Shown here one piece after another: positions 26,801 to 35,349 of a stretch of DNA of 64,000 nt. This stretch comes from Acidobacteriaceae bacterium UBA1307 (lineage in GTDB: Bacteria > Acidobacteriota > Terriglobia > Terriglobales > Acidobacteriaceae): the NCBI GenBank assembly GCA_002307235.1, contig DBTV01000048.1, forward strand, positions 20,621-84,620, in the 5' to 3' direction. The translations under genes were made by a program, and so were the position numbers. The notes beneath the pieces were generated by a model, which saw only the letters and a program-made list of their open reading frames with translations, searched no databases and was not told the origin of the DNA. The stretch's first letter is position 1. Every line of letters begins with the position of its first letter.

Positions 26801-27412
26801 TTTCATCCCGGGCTCGACTACGGCAATGTCGCCTTCGATCGCCGTCATCGCCTGATGGTGACCTACCTCTACCAGCTCCCCTTCGGTCGCGGAAAAAAGT
26901 GGCTGAGCGCGGCGAGCCTGCCGGAAAAACTTCTCGGCGACTGGCAGTTCGGCGGTGTCGCCATCGCACAGAGCGGCCCCTTCATGACGCCCTATGAGGA
27001 GACCAACGACCCGGCCGGCACCAACATCCTCACCACCGTCGGGCTCACCCGCGCCGACCGTGTGGCCGGCGTCAGCCCCTACCCGCAGCACAGAACCGCC
27101 GGTGCCTGGCTGAACGCGGCGGCCTTCTCCATTCCCGAGGCCAATCGCGGTTCCTTCGGCACGGCGGGTGTCGGCAGCATCATTGGCCCGGGCTCCATGA
27201 ACCTGTCCACCTCGCTGGCCAAAACCTTCTCGCTGCCCGGCAAGACAAAGTTCGAGTTCATGATCGAGTCGGCCAATACCCTGAACCATCGCAACTACGC
27301 CACGCCGAATATGCAGGTAGATTCCAGCAGTTTCGGCCAGATCACGGCGCTGCAATCGGCAGAAGGCACAGGCCCACGCAGCATCGAAATCTCGGGGCGC
27401 ATCAACTTCTAA
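23861..27412 (+). CDS. Oar-like TonB-dependent outer-membrane receptor with carboxypeptidase regulatory domain
   Basis: 1183 residues. A signal peptide (about 1-32, FCSIFLLGVAAHPLAAQ) is followed by a CarboxypepD_reg-like beta-sandwich (about 36-125, GAILGTVKDRSGAVLSGAEV...QGDYAFQNIDPGKYTV), a plug-like region (about 135-260) and a very large 22-strand-type barrel. The C-terminus ISGRINF ends in Phe, as expected for BAM-inserted barrels. Many aromatic, Asn- and Gly-rich outer loops are evident. The substrate is unknown. It is on the same strand as the amine locus, but a 411-nt gap with its own regulatory elements suggests a separate unit. Confidence 0.88.
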   Translation: MPYLKHSLRRCFARMAFCSIFLLGVAAHPLAAQSTYGAILGTVKDRSGAVLSGAEVTLLNEGTNGKRVTKSDAQGDYAFQNIDPGKYTVITAFPGFQKEQQSNLVLLARQTLRVDPALSPGANSETVEVIADAQATITTDVSNLAVTQQGEELVQLPVAVYSRSTGSTSPIDTLTTQAGVQTDATGNLMVMGATPELLSVTIDGISSVGVEYSGPISEMFPSFNSIEEIRVSESNNNAEFSGVADITTVSKAGTAHFHGGVFENHENTTLNAGQPTAFASSKPKLIMNDFGGTLGGPLTIPHLLGEKNSTFFFISYEGMRLPRESPYVLNVPSAAMRTGDLTDYLDQTYCQGSDAATVCPNGHYVAYSAAGTALQASDGTTTIPVNAIAANVLKYLLPAPNYGSSDSFASNYQINYKTPISANQGDVRIDHTLTGKQNIFARFSYKNRQVISAPALGCGTSFCQTGGGSMQGTYNTPEIDEGLTFAHNYIFSNTLMNELRGGFNAQHTSATQHFDTNTLLNQLGMSALQPDTAWSEAPLVLINGFIGTGGGNPTMQRSQIIQVLDNLSKTTGKHSFKFGVDFKRMSDHDDNVNGNYRSGWYVFNGTSTVGSTIADPYAQFLQGYPDYTEFSSVNKAMMDGVGYGYAFYAQDNWKLSSRLTLNVGMRYELHPPMRDTGYNTGYFLPDYSTTVNGETVKGAIVVPNEKALAFENQQFIDSIAPTPTLTAAQAHLPKSLRFTGKTDFGPRLGFAWRVFGNDSYVLRGGWGRFIETPTGFSLTSGFGTASTYLGVFNQDYASDGVTPQISFANPMNSGASSGSGSDIFYWAFPIHYTDPSVQQWNLTAEHDLGKGVGLRLSYTGSHGSDLEAMVDLNQVKPNSVGYNATSPDAAATGACVANGGTLVSDHRPYPCWAIVESVANIAESNYNSATVELSRRSGKSLTFDASYSYTRDLSNAAGGTPSGLTGVTGGASGGGWLTDRFHPGLDYGNVAFDRRHRLMVTYLYQLPFGRGKKWLSAASLPEKLLGDWQFGGVAIAQSGPFMTPYEETNDPAGTNILTTVGLTRADRVAGVSPYPQHRTAGAWLNAAAFSIPEANRGSFGTAGVGSIIGPGSMNLSTSLAKTFSLPGKTKFEFMIESANTLNHRNYATPNMQVDSSSFGQITALQSAEGTGPRSIEISGRINF

Positions 27413-27431
27413 CCGATGACGCCATGCACCT

Positions 27432-27468
27432 CAAAAAAACAGCCACTCCGCATGGAGTGGCTGTTTTT
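27432..27468. terminator. Bidirectional Rho-independent terminator
   Basis: AAAAACAGCCACTCC, loop GCAT, GGAGTGGCTGTTTTT: a near-perfect stem with A and T runs on the two sides, located between the TonB receptor gene and the oppositely oriented tRNA-Leu. It can serve both. Confidence 0.9.
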
Positions 27469-27482
27469 GCTTGCTGAACTTT

Positions 27483-27570
27483 TGGTGCCGGGAGGGGGGG
27501 TCGAACCCCCATGACCGCAAGGATCGACGGATTTTGAGTCCGTTGCGTCTGCCAATTCCGCCATCCCGGC
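27483..27570 (-). tRNA. tRNA-Leu (anticodon CAA)
   Basis: On the minus strand the sequence runs from GCCGGGA (acceptor) to TCCCGGC-A-CCA. The anticodon loop is CTCAAAA, so the anticodon is CAA, flanked by the ACGGA/TCCGT stem. A long variable arm marks it as a class II tRNA, and the T-arm GGGGGTTCGACCCCC is perfect. The CCA end is encoded. 88 nt in all. Confidence 0.97.
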
Positions 27571-27974
27571 ACGGTGCGCGACCTGCACCCAGGGGGTGCG
27601 ATCACGTTGGCGTCAAAGTCAGAAGAGATTCCGACTTCAAGGCTTTTTCAGTATCGCATAGATTTCCAGCCGTTGCCACCCACCAGATTCGAGACAGCTT
27701 TGCCCACCCGGCGGCGGCTTTCACACACCGCAGTACCGGCTCTGCCCAGCCCGCCCCGACCGCTCCGGCGACGGCTTTTCGTGTGATTCCGGCAGGGCAA
27801 ACAGCGTAAACCACAGAAACCGCAAAAGATTGCCCTTTCTCCCCCTGATGGCAGCATTTTGCTCCCTCCGCCCTCGCCCGCCACGGCCCCCGGACAGGTG
27901 CATTTTTCACCCCTCCGGGGTCGCTTCTCTCTCCACGCAGACGCTACCCTCGTGCGACAATATAGGCAATCGTG

Positions 27975-30470
27975 ATGACAACCGCATCGAATGGAGTCGT
28001 ACCCGAGCCTGTCGCCGTAACGCCGGAATTGCTGGCCAAGCATGGCATTACCGCGGATGAGTATCAACGCATCCTTACAGCCCTCGGACGTGTTCCCTCT
28101 CTCACCGAGCTCGGCATCTACAGTGTCATGTGGTCCGAGCATTGCTCTTACAAGTCCAGCAAGGTGCATCTCAAGCGCCTGCCGACCGAAAGCAAGCTCG
28201 TCGTGCAGGGTCCTGGAGAGAACGCCGGCATCATCGACGTCGGGGACGGCTGGGCCTGCGCCTTCAAGATCGAGTCGCACAACCACCCCAGCTACATCGA
28301 GCCCTATCAGGGCGCAGCCACCGGCGTGGGCGGCATTCTGCGCGACATCTTTACGATGGGCGCGCGGCCCTTTGCCGTCATGGATTCGCTCCGCTTCGGC
28401 CCCATCGCCGATGAGGGCGGGCTGGCCGACGACGACAAGCAGCTCATCCAGAAGAACCACACCGTTGTTGAAGGCGTCGTCAGCGGCGTGGCCGGCTACG
28501 GCAACTGCTTCGGCGTGCCGAATCTGGGCGGCGAAACCAAGTTTGAGGCCTGCTATGCGGGCAATCCTTTGGTGAACGCCTTCGCGCTCGGTCTGGTCCG
28601 CAAGGACGAGATCTTCTACGGCAAGGCCAGCGGCACCGGCAACCCCGTCATTTATGTCGGTGCCAAGACCGGCCGCGACGGCATCCACGGCGCGACCATG
28701 GCCAGCGAAGAGTTCCACGAGGGCTCGGAAGAAAAGCGGCCCAATGTGCAGTGCGGCGATCCGTTCATGGAAAAGCTGCTGCTCGAGGCCTGCCTTGAGG
28801 CGATGAAGACCGGCGCGATCGTCGGCATTCAGGACATGGGCGCCGCCGGGCTCACCTGTTCGACCTGCGAGATGGGCGGCCGTGGCGGCGTCGGACTCGA
28901 CGTCGAACTCGACCTGGTTCCACAGCGCGAAACCGGCATGAGCTCCTACGAAATCATGCTCTCCGAAAGCCAGGAGCGCATGCTGCTGGTCGCCGAAAAG
29001 GGCCGCGAGAACGAGGTCCTCGACGTCTTCAAGAAGTGGGGACTCGACGGCGTGATCGTCGGCGTGGTCACCAATGAATCGCGGCTGCGCATCCGTCATC
29101 ACGGCGCACTGGTCGCCGATATTCCCAATGAATCGCTGACCGACGACGCGCCGCTCTACAACCGCCCCGTCGGCACCTGGAAGGCTCCCGTCGAGCCGCT
29201 CCCCTCCGAGCGCATTCAGGACGAACTGGCTCAGGATCGCGACTTCACCGCCGACCTCAAGAAGCTGCTCGCGAGCGCCAACGTCTGCTCGAAGCGGTGG
29301 GTCTACGAACAATACGATTCGATGGTCCAGACCAACACCGTCATCGGCCCCGGCGGCGAGGGCGGCATCATGCGCATCAAGGGCACAGGCAACCAGGGCG
29401 ACGCCAGCGAGAAGAATCCGACGGCGGCCAAGGGCGAGCGCGGTCTTTCGATGGCGCTCGATGGCAACGGCCGCTGGGCCTATCTCGACCCGAAGCTCGG
29501 CGCGCAACATGCCGTGGCCGAGGCCAGCCGCAAGGTTGCCATGAGCGGCGCACAGCCGGTGGCGGCCACCAACTGCCTCAACTTCGGCAACCCGGAGAAG
29601 CCCGAGATCATGGCCCAGCTTTCGGCGGCCATTGACGGCATCGCCGAGGCCTGCACCGCGCTCGGCACGCCGATCACCGGCGGCAACGTCTCGCTCTACA
29701 ACGAGACCAAGGGCGAGGGCATCTATCCGACGCCGGTCCTCGGCATCGTCGGCCTGCTCGAGGACGTGCGCAAGGCCGTGCCGGACCACTTCCAGCACGC
29801 TGGCGACGCCATTCTGCAACTGTTCCCGATTCCTGCCGGCAACGAGCCCGATCCGAACCTCAAGGTGCCCGTGCACGGCGCAGCGACCGACACCACCAGC
29901 GCCACCGCCCCCGGCATCATGGGCGATGAAGCGGCCGTCATCGCCGACGAGACCGAGACCATCGCTACCGAAGAGTTGTCCATCTTCGGCTCCTCCGAGT
30001 ACGCGCACGTGGTTCTCGGCGGACTCTGGGGCGTGCCGCCCACGCTCGACCTCGAGGCCGAGACCGATCTGCAAACGCTGCTTCAGGTGCTTGCCGCCCA
30101 ACAGCTCGTACACTCGGCGCGCGACATCTCTGACGGCGGCATCGCCGTTGCTCTCGCGCAGTCCGGCTTCCCGCTCGGCATCGGCGCGACCGTCGAACAG
30201 GATCAGGCCATGCTTGCCCATCCGCTCTTCGGCCTCTTCGCCGAACCGGCCTCGAACGTGCTCGTCAGCGCCAGCCCCAGCAATGTGGCGGCCATTGAAG
30301 AGCTCGCCGCAACGTACGGCTACTATGCCGCGCGCATCGGCTCGACCGGCGGCGACCGGCTCGAGATCGGCGTCTATCGCGAAAAGATGATCGCCGCACC
30401 TCTCGCAGAGTTGCGCGAAGGCTGGGCCACGGCGCTCGAATCCAACATCCATGGCGAGGTGCACGCATGA
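27975..30470 (+). CDS. purL: Phosphoribosylformylglycinamidine synthase subunit PurL
   Basis: ATP-dependent step 4 of purine synthesis, converting FGAR to FGAM together with PurQ and PurS. The second start of the GTG-ATG pair gives 831 residues, longer than the roughly 740 of the small-PurL class. Catalytic and nucleotide signatures are intact (MWSEHCSYKSSK, IESHNHPSYIEPYQGAATGVGG, IQDMGAAGLTC, GANMN-like switch regions). A region near residues 615-670, rich in Pro, Ala and Thr with VHGAATDTTSATAP, looks like an insertion. purF follows with a 4-nt overlap (ATGA); purQ and purS are not in the window. The 400 nt upstream after the tRNA contain no other gene that I can support. Confidence 0.97.
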   Translation: MTTASNGVVPEPVAVTPELLAKHGITADEYQRILTALGRVPSLTELGIYSVMWSEHCSYKSSKVHLKRLPTESKLVVQGPGENAGIIDVGDGWACAFKIESHNHPSYIEPYQGAATGVGGILRDIFTMGARPFAVMDSLRFGPIADEGGLADDDKQLIQKNHTVVEGVVSGVAGYGNCFGVPNLGGETKFEACYAGNPLVNAFALGLVRKDEIFYGKASGTGNPVIYVGAKTGRDGIHGATMASEEFHEGSEEKRPNVQCGDPFMEKLLLEACLEAMKTGAIVGIQDMGAAGLTCSTCEMGGRGGVGLDVELDLVPQRETGMSSYEIMLSESQERMLLVAEKGRENEVLDVFKKWGLDGVIVGVVTNESRLRIRHHGALVADIPNESLTDDAPLYNRPVGTWKAPVEPLPSERIQDELAQDRDFTADLKKLLASANVCSKRWVYEQYDSMVQTNTVIGPGGEGGIMRIKGTGNQGDASEKNPTAAKGERGLSMALDGNGRWAYLDPKLGAQHAVAEASRKVAMSGAQPVAATNCLNFGNPEKPEIMAQLSAAIDGIAEACTALGTPITGGNVSLYNETKGEGIYPTPVLGIVGLLEDVRKAVPDHFQHAGDAILQLFPIPAGNEPDPNLKVPVHGAATDTTSATAPGIMGDEAAVIADETETIATEELSIFGSSEYAHVVLGGLWGVPPTLDLEAETDLQTLLQVLAAQQLVHSARDISDGGIAVALAQSGFPLGIGATVEQDQAMLAHPLFGLFAEPASNVLVSASPSNVAAIEELAATYGYYAARIGSTGGDRLEIGVYREKMIAAPLAELREGWATALESNIHGEVHA

Positions 30471-31996
30471 GCCGCCTGCTCTTTCAGGGCGTCCCCGGCG
30501 TAGAAGACTGCTCGAACGAACTCCACGCGCAGTCCCTGGTCCCTGCAGTCCCTGTTGTCACCGCCGCGCAAAGCGACGGTGACACGCTGCACGAAGAATG
30601 CGGCGTCGTTGCCATCCACAACCATCCCGATGCGGCCCGGCAGGTCTATCTCGGCCTCTACTCGCTGCAGCATCGCGGGCAGGAGTCGGCGGGCATCGCC
30701 TCGGCCGACGGCGAGCACCTGTCGAACATCAAGGGCATGGGTCTGGTCAGCGAAATCTTCACCGAAGACGTGCTCCAGAAGCTGCCCGGCGCCATGGCCA
30801 TCGGCCACACGCGCTACTCGACCACCGGCGACTCGGCACTGCTCAACGCCCAGCCGATCCGCGTCGAATCGACGCGCGGCATGATCGCCATCGCCCACAA
30901 CGGCAACCTCGTTGGCCTCGGCAACATTCGCACCGCGCTTGAACGCGATGGTGCGCAGTTCCAGACCACCTCCGACTCCGAGATCATCATTCAGCTCATC
31001 GCGCACTCCCCGGCCGTGACGCTGGTCGACGCCATCGCCGACTCACTCGCCAAGGTCGACGGCGCGTTTTCCATCGTGATGATGACCCGCGACCGGATCT
31101 TTGCCGCCCGCGATCCGCACGGCTTCCGCCCGCTGTCGATCGGCCGCATTCCGGCCACCGAACCGGGTCAGGCCGACACCATCGTCTTCGCCAGCGAAAC
31201 CTGCGCCTTCGACCTGCTCCACGCCAAGTACATTCGCGACGTTGAGCCGGGCGAGCTGGTCATGGTCACCGCCGACGGGCTCACCAGCCGCAAGTTTTCG
31301 ACCGGCGTCGCCGAAGCCAGTTGCGTCTTCGAGCATGTCTACTTCGCCCGCCCCGACTCGCGCATCTTTGGCCGTTGGGTGCAGGAGTCGCGCGACGAGA
31401 TGGGCCGCCAGCTCGCCCGCGAGTCGCACGTGGAGGCCGATGTCGTGGTGCCCGTGCCCGACTCCGGCGTTACCGCCGCGCTCGGCTACGCGGAAGAGGC
31501 CGGCATCCAGTTCCGCCTGGGGCTGATCCGCAACCACTACGTGGGCCGCACCTTCATTCAGCCCGAGCAACGCGTCCGCGACTTTGGCGTGCGCCTCAAG
31601 TTGAACCCGGTGCGCAACCTGCTCGAGGGCAAGCGCGTCATCCTCATCGACGACTCGATCATTCGCGGCACCACCTCACGCAAGATCGTCCGCATGGTGC
31701 GCGGCGCCGGTGCCAAGGAAGTTCATCTCCGCATCAGTTGCCCGCCGACCATCTCGCCCTGCTTCTACGGCATCGACACGCCGCACAAAAGCGAGTTAAT
31801 CGCCGCCAACCAGTCCATCGAAGAGATCTGCCGCTACATTGAGGCCGACTCGCTGGCCTATCTCTCCTTGGATGGTCTTCTAAAAGCCGCCCAGGGCGAG
31901 AGAAAAATCGGCTACTGCACGGCCTGCTTCACCGGCCAGTATCCGACCGAGTGGGTCGACGTGAACGAGGTGCTTCCCGCCTCGGCCATCGTCTAA
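30467..31996 (+). CDS. purF: Amidophosphoribosyltransferase (glutamine PRPP amidotransferase)
   Basis: First committed step of purine synthesis: PRPP + Gln to phosphoribosylamine. 509 residues. The N-terminal nucleophile Cys45 in HEECGVVAIHN begins the Ntn glutaminase domain, so a 44-residue propeptide must be removed, longer than the roughly 11 of Bacillus. The PRPP motif is VILIDDSIIRGTT. Four cysteines match the 4Fe-4S ligands of the Bacillus-type enzyme: SETCAFD, RISCPPTISP and CTAC near the C-terminus. The ATG overlaps the purL stop, so the two are coupled. Confidence 0.96.
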   Translation: MSRLLFQGVPGVEDCSNELHAQSLVPAVPVVTAAQSDGDTLHEECGVVAIHNHPDAARQVYLGLYSLQHRGQESAGIASADGEHLSNIKGMGLVSEIFTEDVLQKLPGAMAIGHTRYSTTGDSALLNAQPIRVESTRGMIAIAHNGNLVGLGNIRTALERDGAQFQTTSDSEIIIQLIAHSPAVTLVDAIADSLAKVDGAFSIVMMTRDRIFAARDPHGFRPLSIGRIPATEPGQADTIVFASETCAFDLLHAKYIRDVEPGELVMVTADGLTSRKFSTGVAEASCVFEHVYFARPDSRIFGRWVQESRDEMGRQLARESHVEADVVVPVPDSGVTAALGYAEEAGIQFRLGLIRNHYVGRTFIQPEQRVRDFGVRLKLNPVRNLLEGKRVILIDDSIIRGTTSRKIVRMVRGAGAKEVHLRISCPPTISPCFYGIDTPHKSELIAANQSIEEICRYIEADSLAYLSLDGLLKAAQGERKIGYCTACFTGQYPTEWVDVNEVLPASAIV

Positions 31997-32008
31997 CTCC
32001 AGAGTAAG

Positions 32009-32046
32009 AAAAAAGGCCCGCGCATACCCTGCGCGGGCCTTTTTTC
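32009..32046 (+). terminator. Rho-independent terminator after purF
   Basis: AAAAGGCCCGCGC (32011-32023), a short loop, GCGCGGGCCTTTTTT (32031-32045): a strong GC stem with a T tract, 12 nt after the purF stop. Confidence 0.93.
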
Positions 32047-32775
32047 TTTGCCGCCAGAATTGTCCCACGCCACCGCTTTTTTGCGCCTATTCATGCGCAT
32101 TTCTCTCGAAAAAGCGCCATTTTATGCTCATTTTTGCTACAACTTAGGTAACCTCATTTATGCTTACTCGTACTGTTATCAAATAGAAGGTTGCGACATA
32201 GAATGGAGCTACGGCTGCACTTAGAATTTCTCTCTCTGATTCTCTCTCGGAAGAAGGGGAATCCAGTGAAGCCTTCCATCATTCGCACTTCTTTTTTATT
32301 TTCCGCAAATTGCCGCCATTTCCGGGGTCTTTTCGGCTCTTTCTCCACTCTGTGTTTCAACACACTGCGCTCAAGGGTCCGGCCACTGGCACGTTATCGG
32401 TGGTCTGATCCTCGACGCCGGTTGACCTGTCAGGCAATGCCCGCCCACCTCTGAAGAGGCAAATATCTTATTTGAAGTGTTTTATTTGAAATACGATCAA
32501 CGCCCCCTCCCTGTGCGATCCCCCCTTCGCCCCTGTGCCCGCAGTCACAAGACAGTCACAATTCGACTGTGGTAGCATCCCGGTTTCAGTCAAGACGCCG
32601 CCAGGCGGCGCGGTCCAGAGAGCGACTCGATGGACAAGGAAGACGCAAAACCGGGCGCACATGCCCGCCAATCCGGCCACTGCGACGCTCTCCCCGGCGT
32701 CTTCGCCTCTTCCTTGCGCTCCGCCCCCTCCTTCCTCATCCAGAAAGACCCACGATTCATCCCGGAGAAAACCCT
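32047..32775. other. Long AT-richer intergenic region before the EF-G-like gene
   Basis: About 730 nt in which I see no convincing gene. Base composition is noticeably AT-richer than its surroundings. It contains a direct repeat TTATTTGAA at 32468-32476 and 32482-32490 (period 14) and a GGAG ribosome binding site for the ATG at 32776. A short open frame at 32191-32454 lacks a start signal and family resemblance. A small RNA or a long regulated leader is possible but unsupported. Confidence 0.5.
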
Positions 32776-34893
32776 ATGAAGACTTATCAAGGAAGTGAGA
32801 TCCGCAACGTCGCTGTCGTCGGGCATGCGCACAGTGGAAAAACCACGCTGATTGCCGCTCTGCTGCATGCCGCCAAAATGACCGCAGCGCAGGGCCGTGT
32901 CAGCGACGGCACGGCTGTGACTGCCTACGACGAGGAAGAGCGCGCTCGGGCGATGACGATGCAAAACGCCGTGGCCTTTGCCGAGTGGAGCGGCACAAAG
33001 ATCAATCTGATCGACACGCCGGGCTTTCACATGTTCACGCACGAGGCGCGCGCGGCGCTGCTTCCGGCGGAGTCGACGCTGGTCGTGGTGAATGCCGTCA
33101 CCGGCGCGGGCCCGGTCACCGACCGCGTCTGGAAGTTTGCCGAAGAGGCGGGCGTGCCGCGCATCGTGCTCATCAACCAGATGGACAACCCGAAGGCGGG
33201 CGGCGCGGGCGGGCTGAACACGCTGCTCGACGAACTCGGCGAGCGCTGGGGGCGCAACTGCATTCCCGTGCAAATGCCCATCGTCGACGTGCAGGGCTTT
33301 CGCGGCGTGGTCGATCTGGTCTCGATGAAGGCCTACTACTACACGCCGAAAGGCGATGGGCAGGGCAAGCCAACCTCCGAGATTCCTGCCTCGCTCGCGC
33401 ACGATGCCAAGACGCGCCACGAGGCGCTGATCGAGTTGGTGGCCGAGGGAAAGGACGAGCTGATGGAGGAGTTCTTCGACAAGGGCACGATCCCCGAAGA
33501 GCATCTGATCGCCGCCCTGCACGAGGCGATTCGCGAGGACCGCATCTTCCCGATTCTCTTCGCCAGCGGCGAGGCCAACATCGCACTCGATCATCAGCTG
33601 GACTTCTTCAAAACCTACGCACCAGCGCCGGTCGAGCGTGCGCCGGTCAACGTGAAAACGCTGCCTGCAAGCGGCGAATCGACAGAAACGACGCGTGCCA
33701 TCGATGATGCGCAGCCATTGGCTCTGGCCGTCTTCAAAACAATGACCGACCCCTTCGCCGGGCGCATCAGCTTCTTCAAAGTGTTGAGCGGCGTGCTCAA
33801 AACCGATGCGACGGTGGAGAACTACACGCGGAGCGTGCAGGAGCGATTCGCTCACCTCAGCGTGGCGCAGGGCCGCAAACTGAGCGAGGTTTCTGAGTTG
33901 CACGCGGGCGACATCGGCGCCATTGCCAAGCTGCGCGAAACACTGAGCGGCGACACGCTCGGCGCCAAGGGCGGCGAGATCCAGATTGCATTGACGCCCA
34001 TGCCCGAGCCCGCAATGACCTACGCCATCGAGCCGAAGACGCGTGCCGACGAGGACAAACTCGGCCCCGCGATTCACAAGCTGATGGAGGAGGATCTGCT
34101 GGTGCGCTTCTATCGCGACCCGCAGACGAACGAGTTTTTGATTGCCGGAGCCGGCCAGCCGCACATTGAAACCATCGTGAGCCGGCTCAAAAAACGCTAC
34201 CATGTCGAGGTCACGCTGAAGTCGCCGAAGGTGCCCTACCGCGAGACGATTCGCGCCAAGGCCGACGCGCAGGGTCGCCACAAAAAACAGTCGGGCGGCC
34301 ACGGCCAGTACGGCGATTGCAAGATCAAGATGGAGCCTTTGCCGCGCGGCGCAGGCTTCAGTTTCGAGAATGACATCTTCGGCGGCTCGATTCCGCGCCA
34401 GTTCGTGCCGGCCGTCGAGAAGGGCATTGTCGAGTCCGCCTCGCGCGGTTATCTGGCGGGCTACCCGGTGGTCGACTTCAAGGTGACGGTCTACGACGGC
34501 AGTTATCACGAGGTGGACTCGAACGAGATGTCATTCAAGACGGCCGGGCGCATCGCCTTCCGCAAGGCGATGGAACAGGCCAAGCCATGCCTGCTGGAGC
34601 CGGTGATGCGTGTGGTGGTCGAGGCCCCCGAGGAGTTTGCCGGCGCACTGATGAGCGACCTGAACGGGCGGCGCGGACGCGTGCAGGGCATGGACAGCCA
34701 GGGCCGCGCAACCGTGATCAACGCCGAGGTGCCGATGGCCGAGATGCTCAGTTATGGCACGCAACTGACCTCGCTGACGCAGGGCAAGGGCAGCTACCGG
34801 ATGGAGATTGCCCACTACGAGATCGTGCCACAGCCAGTGGCGGAAAAGATTCTGGCCACCGCGAAGCGACCGGTGGAGGAAGAGGAAGAGTAG
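32776..34893 (+). CDS. EF-G-like translational GTPase with variant G motifs
   Basis: 705 residues with all the EF-G domains: GTPase (1-280), domain II, then domains III, IV and V (TRADEDKLGPAIHKLMEED; GGHGQYGDCKI; EVPMAEMLSYGTQLTSLTQG). The P-loop is GHAHSGKTT (16-24) instead of GHIDAGKTT, the switch II motif is DTPGF (80-84) instead of DTPGH, and G4 is NQMD instead of NKMD. This matches the EF-G2/EF-G-like paralogue group rather than the principal elongation factor, and a specialised role (stress, recycling or another ribosome task) is possible. The translation start was chosen by the GGAG site 8 nt upstream; longer in-frame readings run into unrelated sequence. Confidence 0.9.
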   Translation: MKTYQGSEIRNVAVVGHAHSGKTTLIAALLHAAKMTAAQGRVSDGTAVTAYDEEERARAMTMQNAVAFAEWSGTKINLIDTPGFHMFTHEARAALLPAESTLVVVNAVTGAGPVTDRVWKFAEEAGVPRIVLINQMDNPKAGGAGGLNTLLDELGERWGRNCIPVQMPIVDVQGFRGVVDLVSMKAYYYTPKGDGQGKPTSEIPASLAHDAKTRHEALIELVAEGKDELMEEFFDKGTIPEEHLIAALHEAIREDRIFPILFASGEANIALDHQLDFFKTYAPAPVERAPVNVKTLPASGESTETTRAIDDAQPLALAVFKTMTDPFAGRISFFKVLSGVLKTDATVENYTRSVQERFAHLSVAQGRKLSEVSELHAGDIGAIAKLRETLSGDTLGAKGGEIQIALTPMPEPAMTYAIEPKTRADEDKLGPAIHKLMEEDLLVRFYRDPQTNEFLIAGAGQPHIETIVSRLKKRYHVEVTLKSPKVPYRETIRAKADAQGRHKKQSGGHGQYGDCKIKMEPLPRGAGFSFENDIFGGSIPRQFVPAVEKGIVESASRGYLAGYPVVDFKVTVYDGSYHEVDSNEMSFKTAGRIAFRKAMEQAKPCLLEPVMRVVVEAPEEFAGALMSDLNGRRGRVQGMDSQGRATVINAEVPMAEMLSYGTQLTSLTQGKGSYRMEIAHYEIVPQPVAEKILATAKRPVEEEEE

Positions 34894-34938
34894 GCGGCGG
34901 CGGTGGAGCGAGGTGCGCAATACAGCTTCACCGCAGAC

Positions 34939-35349
34939 CTATCTGGACTCGAGCAAAGCAAGATACTCGCTCGGAGCCAGCACGGTGACGCCGTCGCGTG
35001 AAGGCTGCGGAAAGTGACGCAGGTTGCCGGTGACGAGAGCCGCGCCCGCAAGCTGCGCCAGAGCGAGAAATGGCGCATCCTTGGCGTCGGGAATCTTGTA
35101 CGGCCACGGCGCTGGATCGGCCAGCCGCAGGCTCTCTTCAAGCACGAACTCCAGCCACTGCGGCGGAAATCCATAGCGGCGAAACTTGGCGCGGCGAAAG
35201 ACCTCACGCACCTCGCCCACGATCCAAGGGCAGGTCACAAGTTTCACCTGATCCTCAAGCACCCAGTCCATCAGCAGCCGCGCCGGAGCGCCTTCGGGAT
35301 TGATGCCCGCCGAGACCAGCACGTTGGTATCGAAGACCGCAAGCCTCAC
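34939..35349 (-). CDS. PIN-domain ribonuclease, toxin of a toxin-antitoxin pair
   Basis: 136 residues of the PIN family found in COG1569-type toxin-antitoxin loci. The first acidic residue is Asp7 in VFDTNVLVS, then Glu46 (IVGEVREVF) and Asp88/Asp91 (IPDAKDAPFLALA). The fourth position usually held by Asp is Asn109 in LVTGNLRHF. It is translated from a GTG start that overlaps the antitoxin stop by 4 nt (GTGA). PIN toxins cleave RNA in the cytoplasm and are held by the partner protein. Confidence 0.82.
   Translation of the reverse strand: MRLAVFDTNVLVSAGINPEGAPARLLMDWVLEDQVKLVTCPWIVGEVREVFRRAKFRRYGFPPQWLEFVLEESLRLADPAPWPYKIPDAKDAPFLALAQLAGAALVTGNLRHFPQPSRDGVTVLAPSEYLALLESR

Noticed and set aside
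27648..30464. Very long open frame antisense to purL (and similar long antisense frames opposite the Oar-like and SSS genes)
   Set aside because: Such frames arise in GC-rich sequence because stop codons are rare in the complement of biased codons. The translations are Ala/Arg/Gly/His-rich with no domain pattern, whereas the sense strand holds clear families.
32191..32454. Short plus-strand open frame in the gap before the EF-G-like gene
   Set aside because: Low-complexity basic translation without a ribosome binding site or motif.
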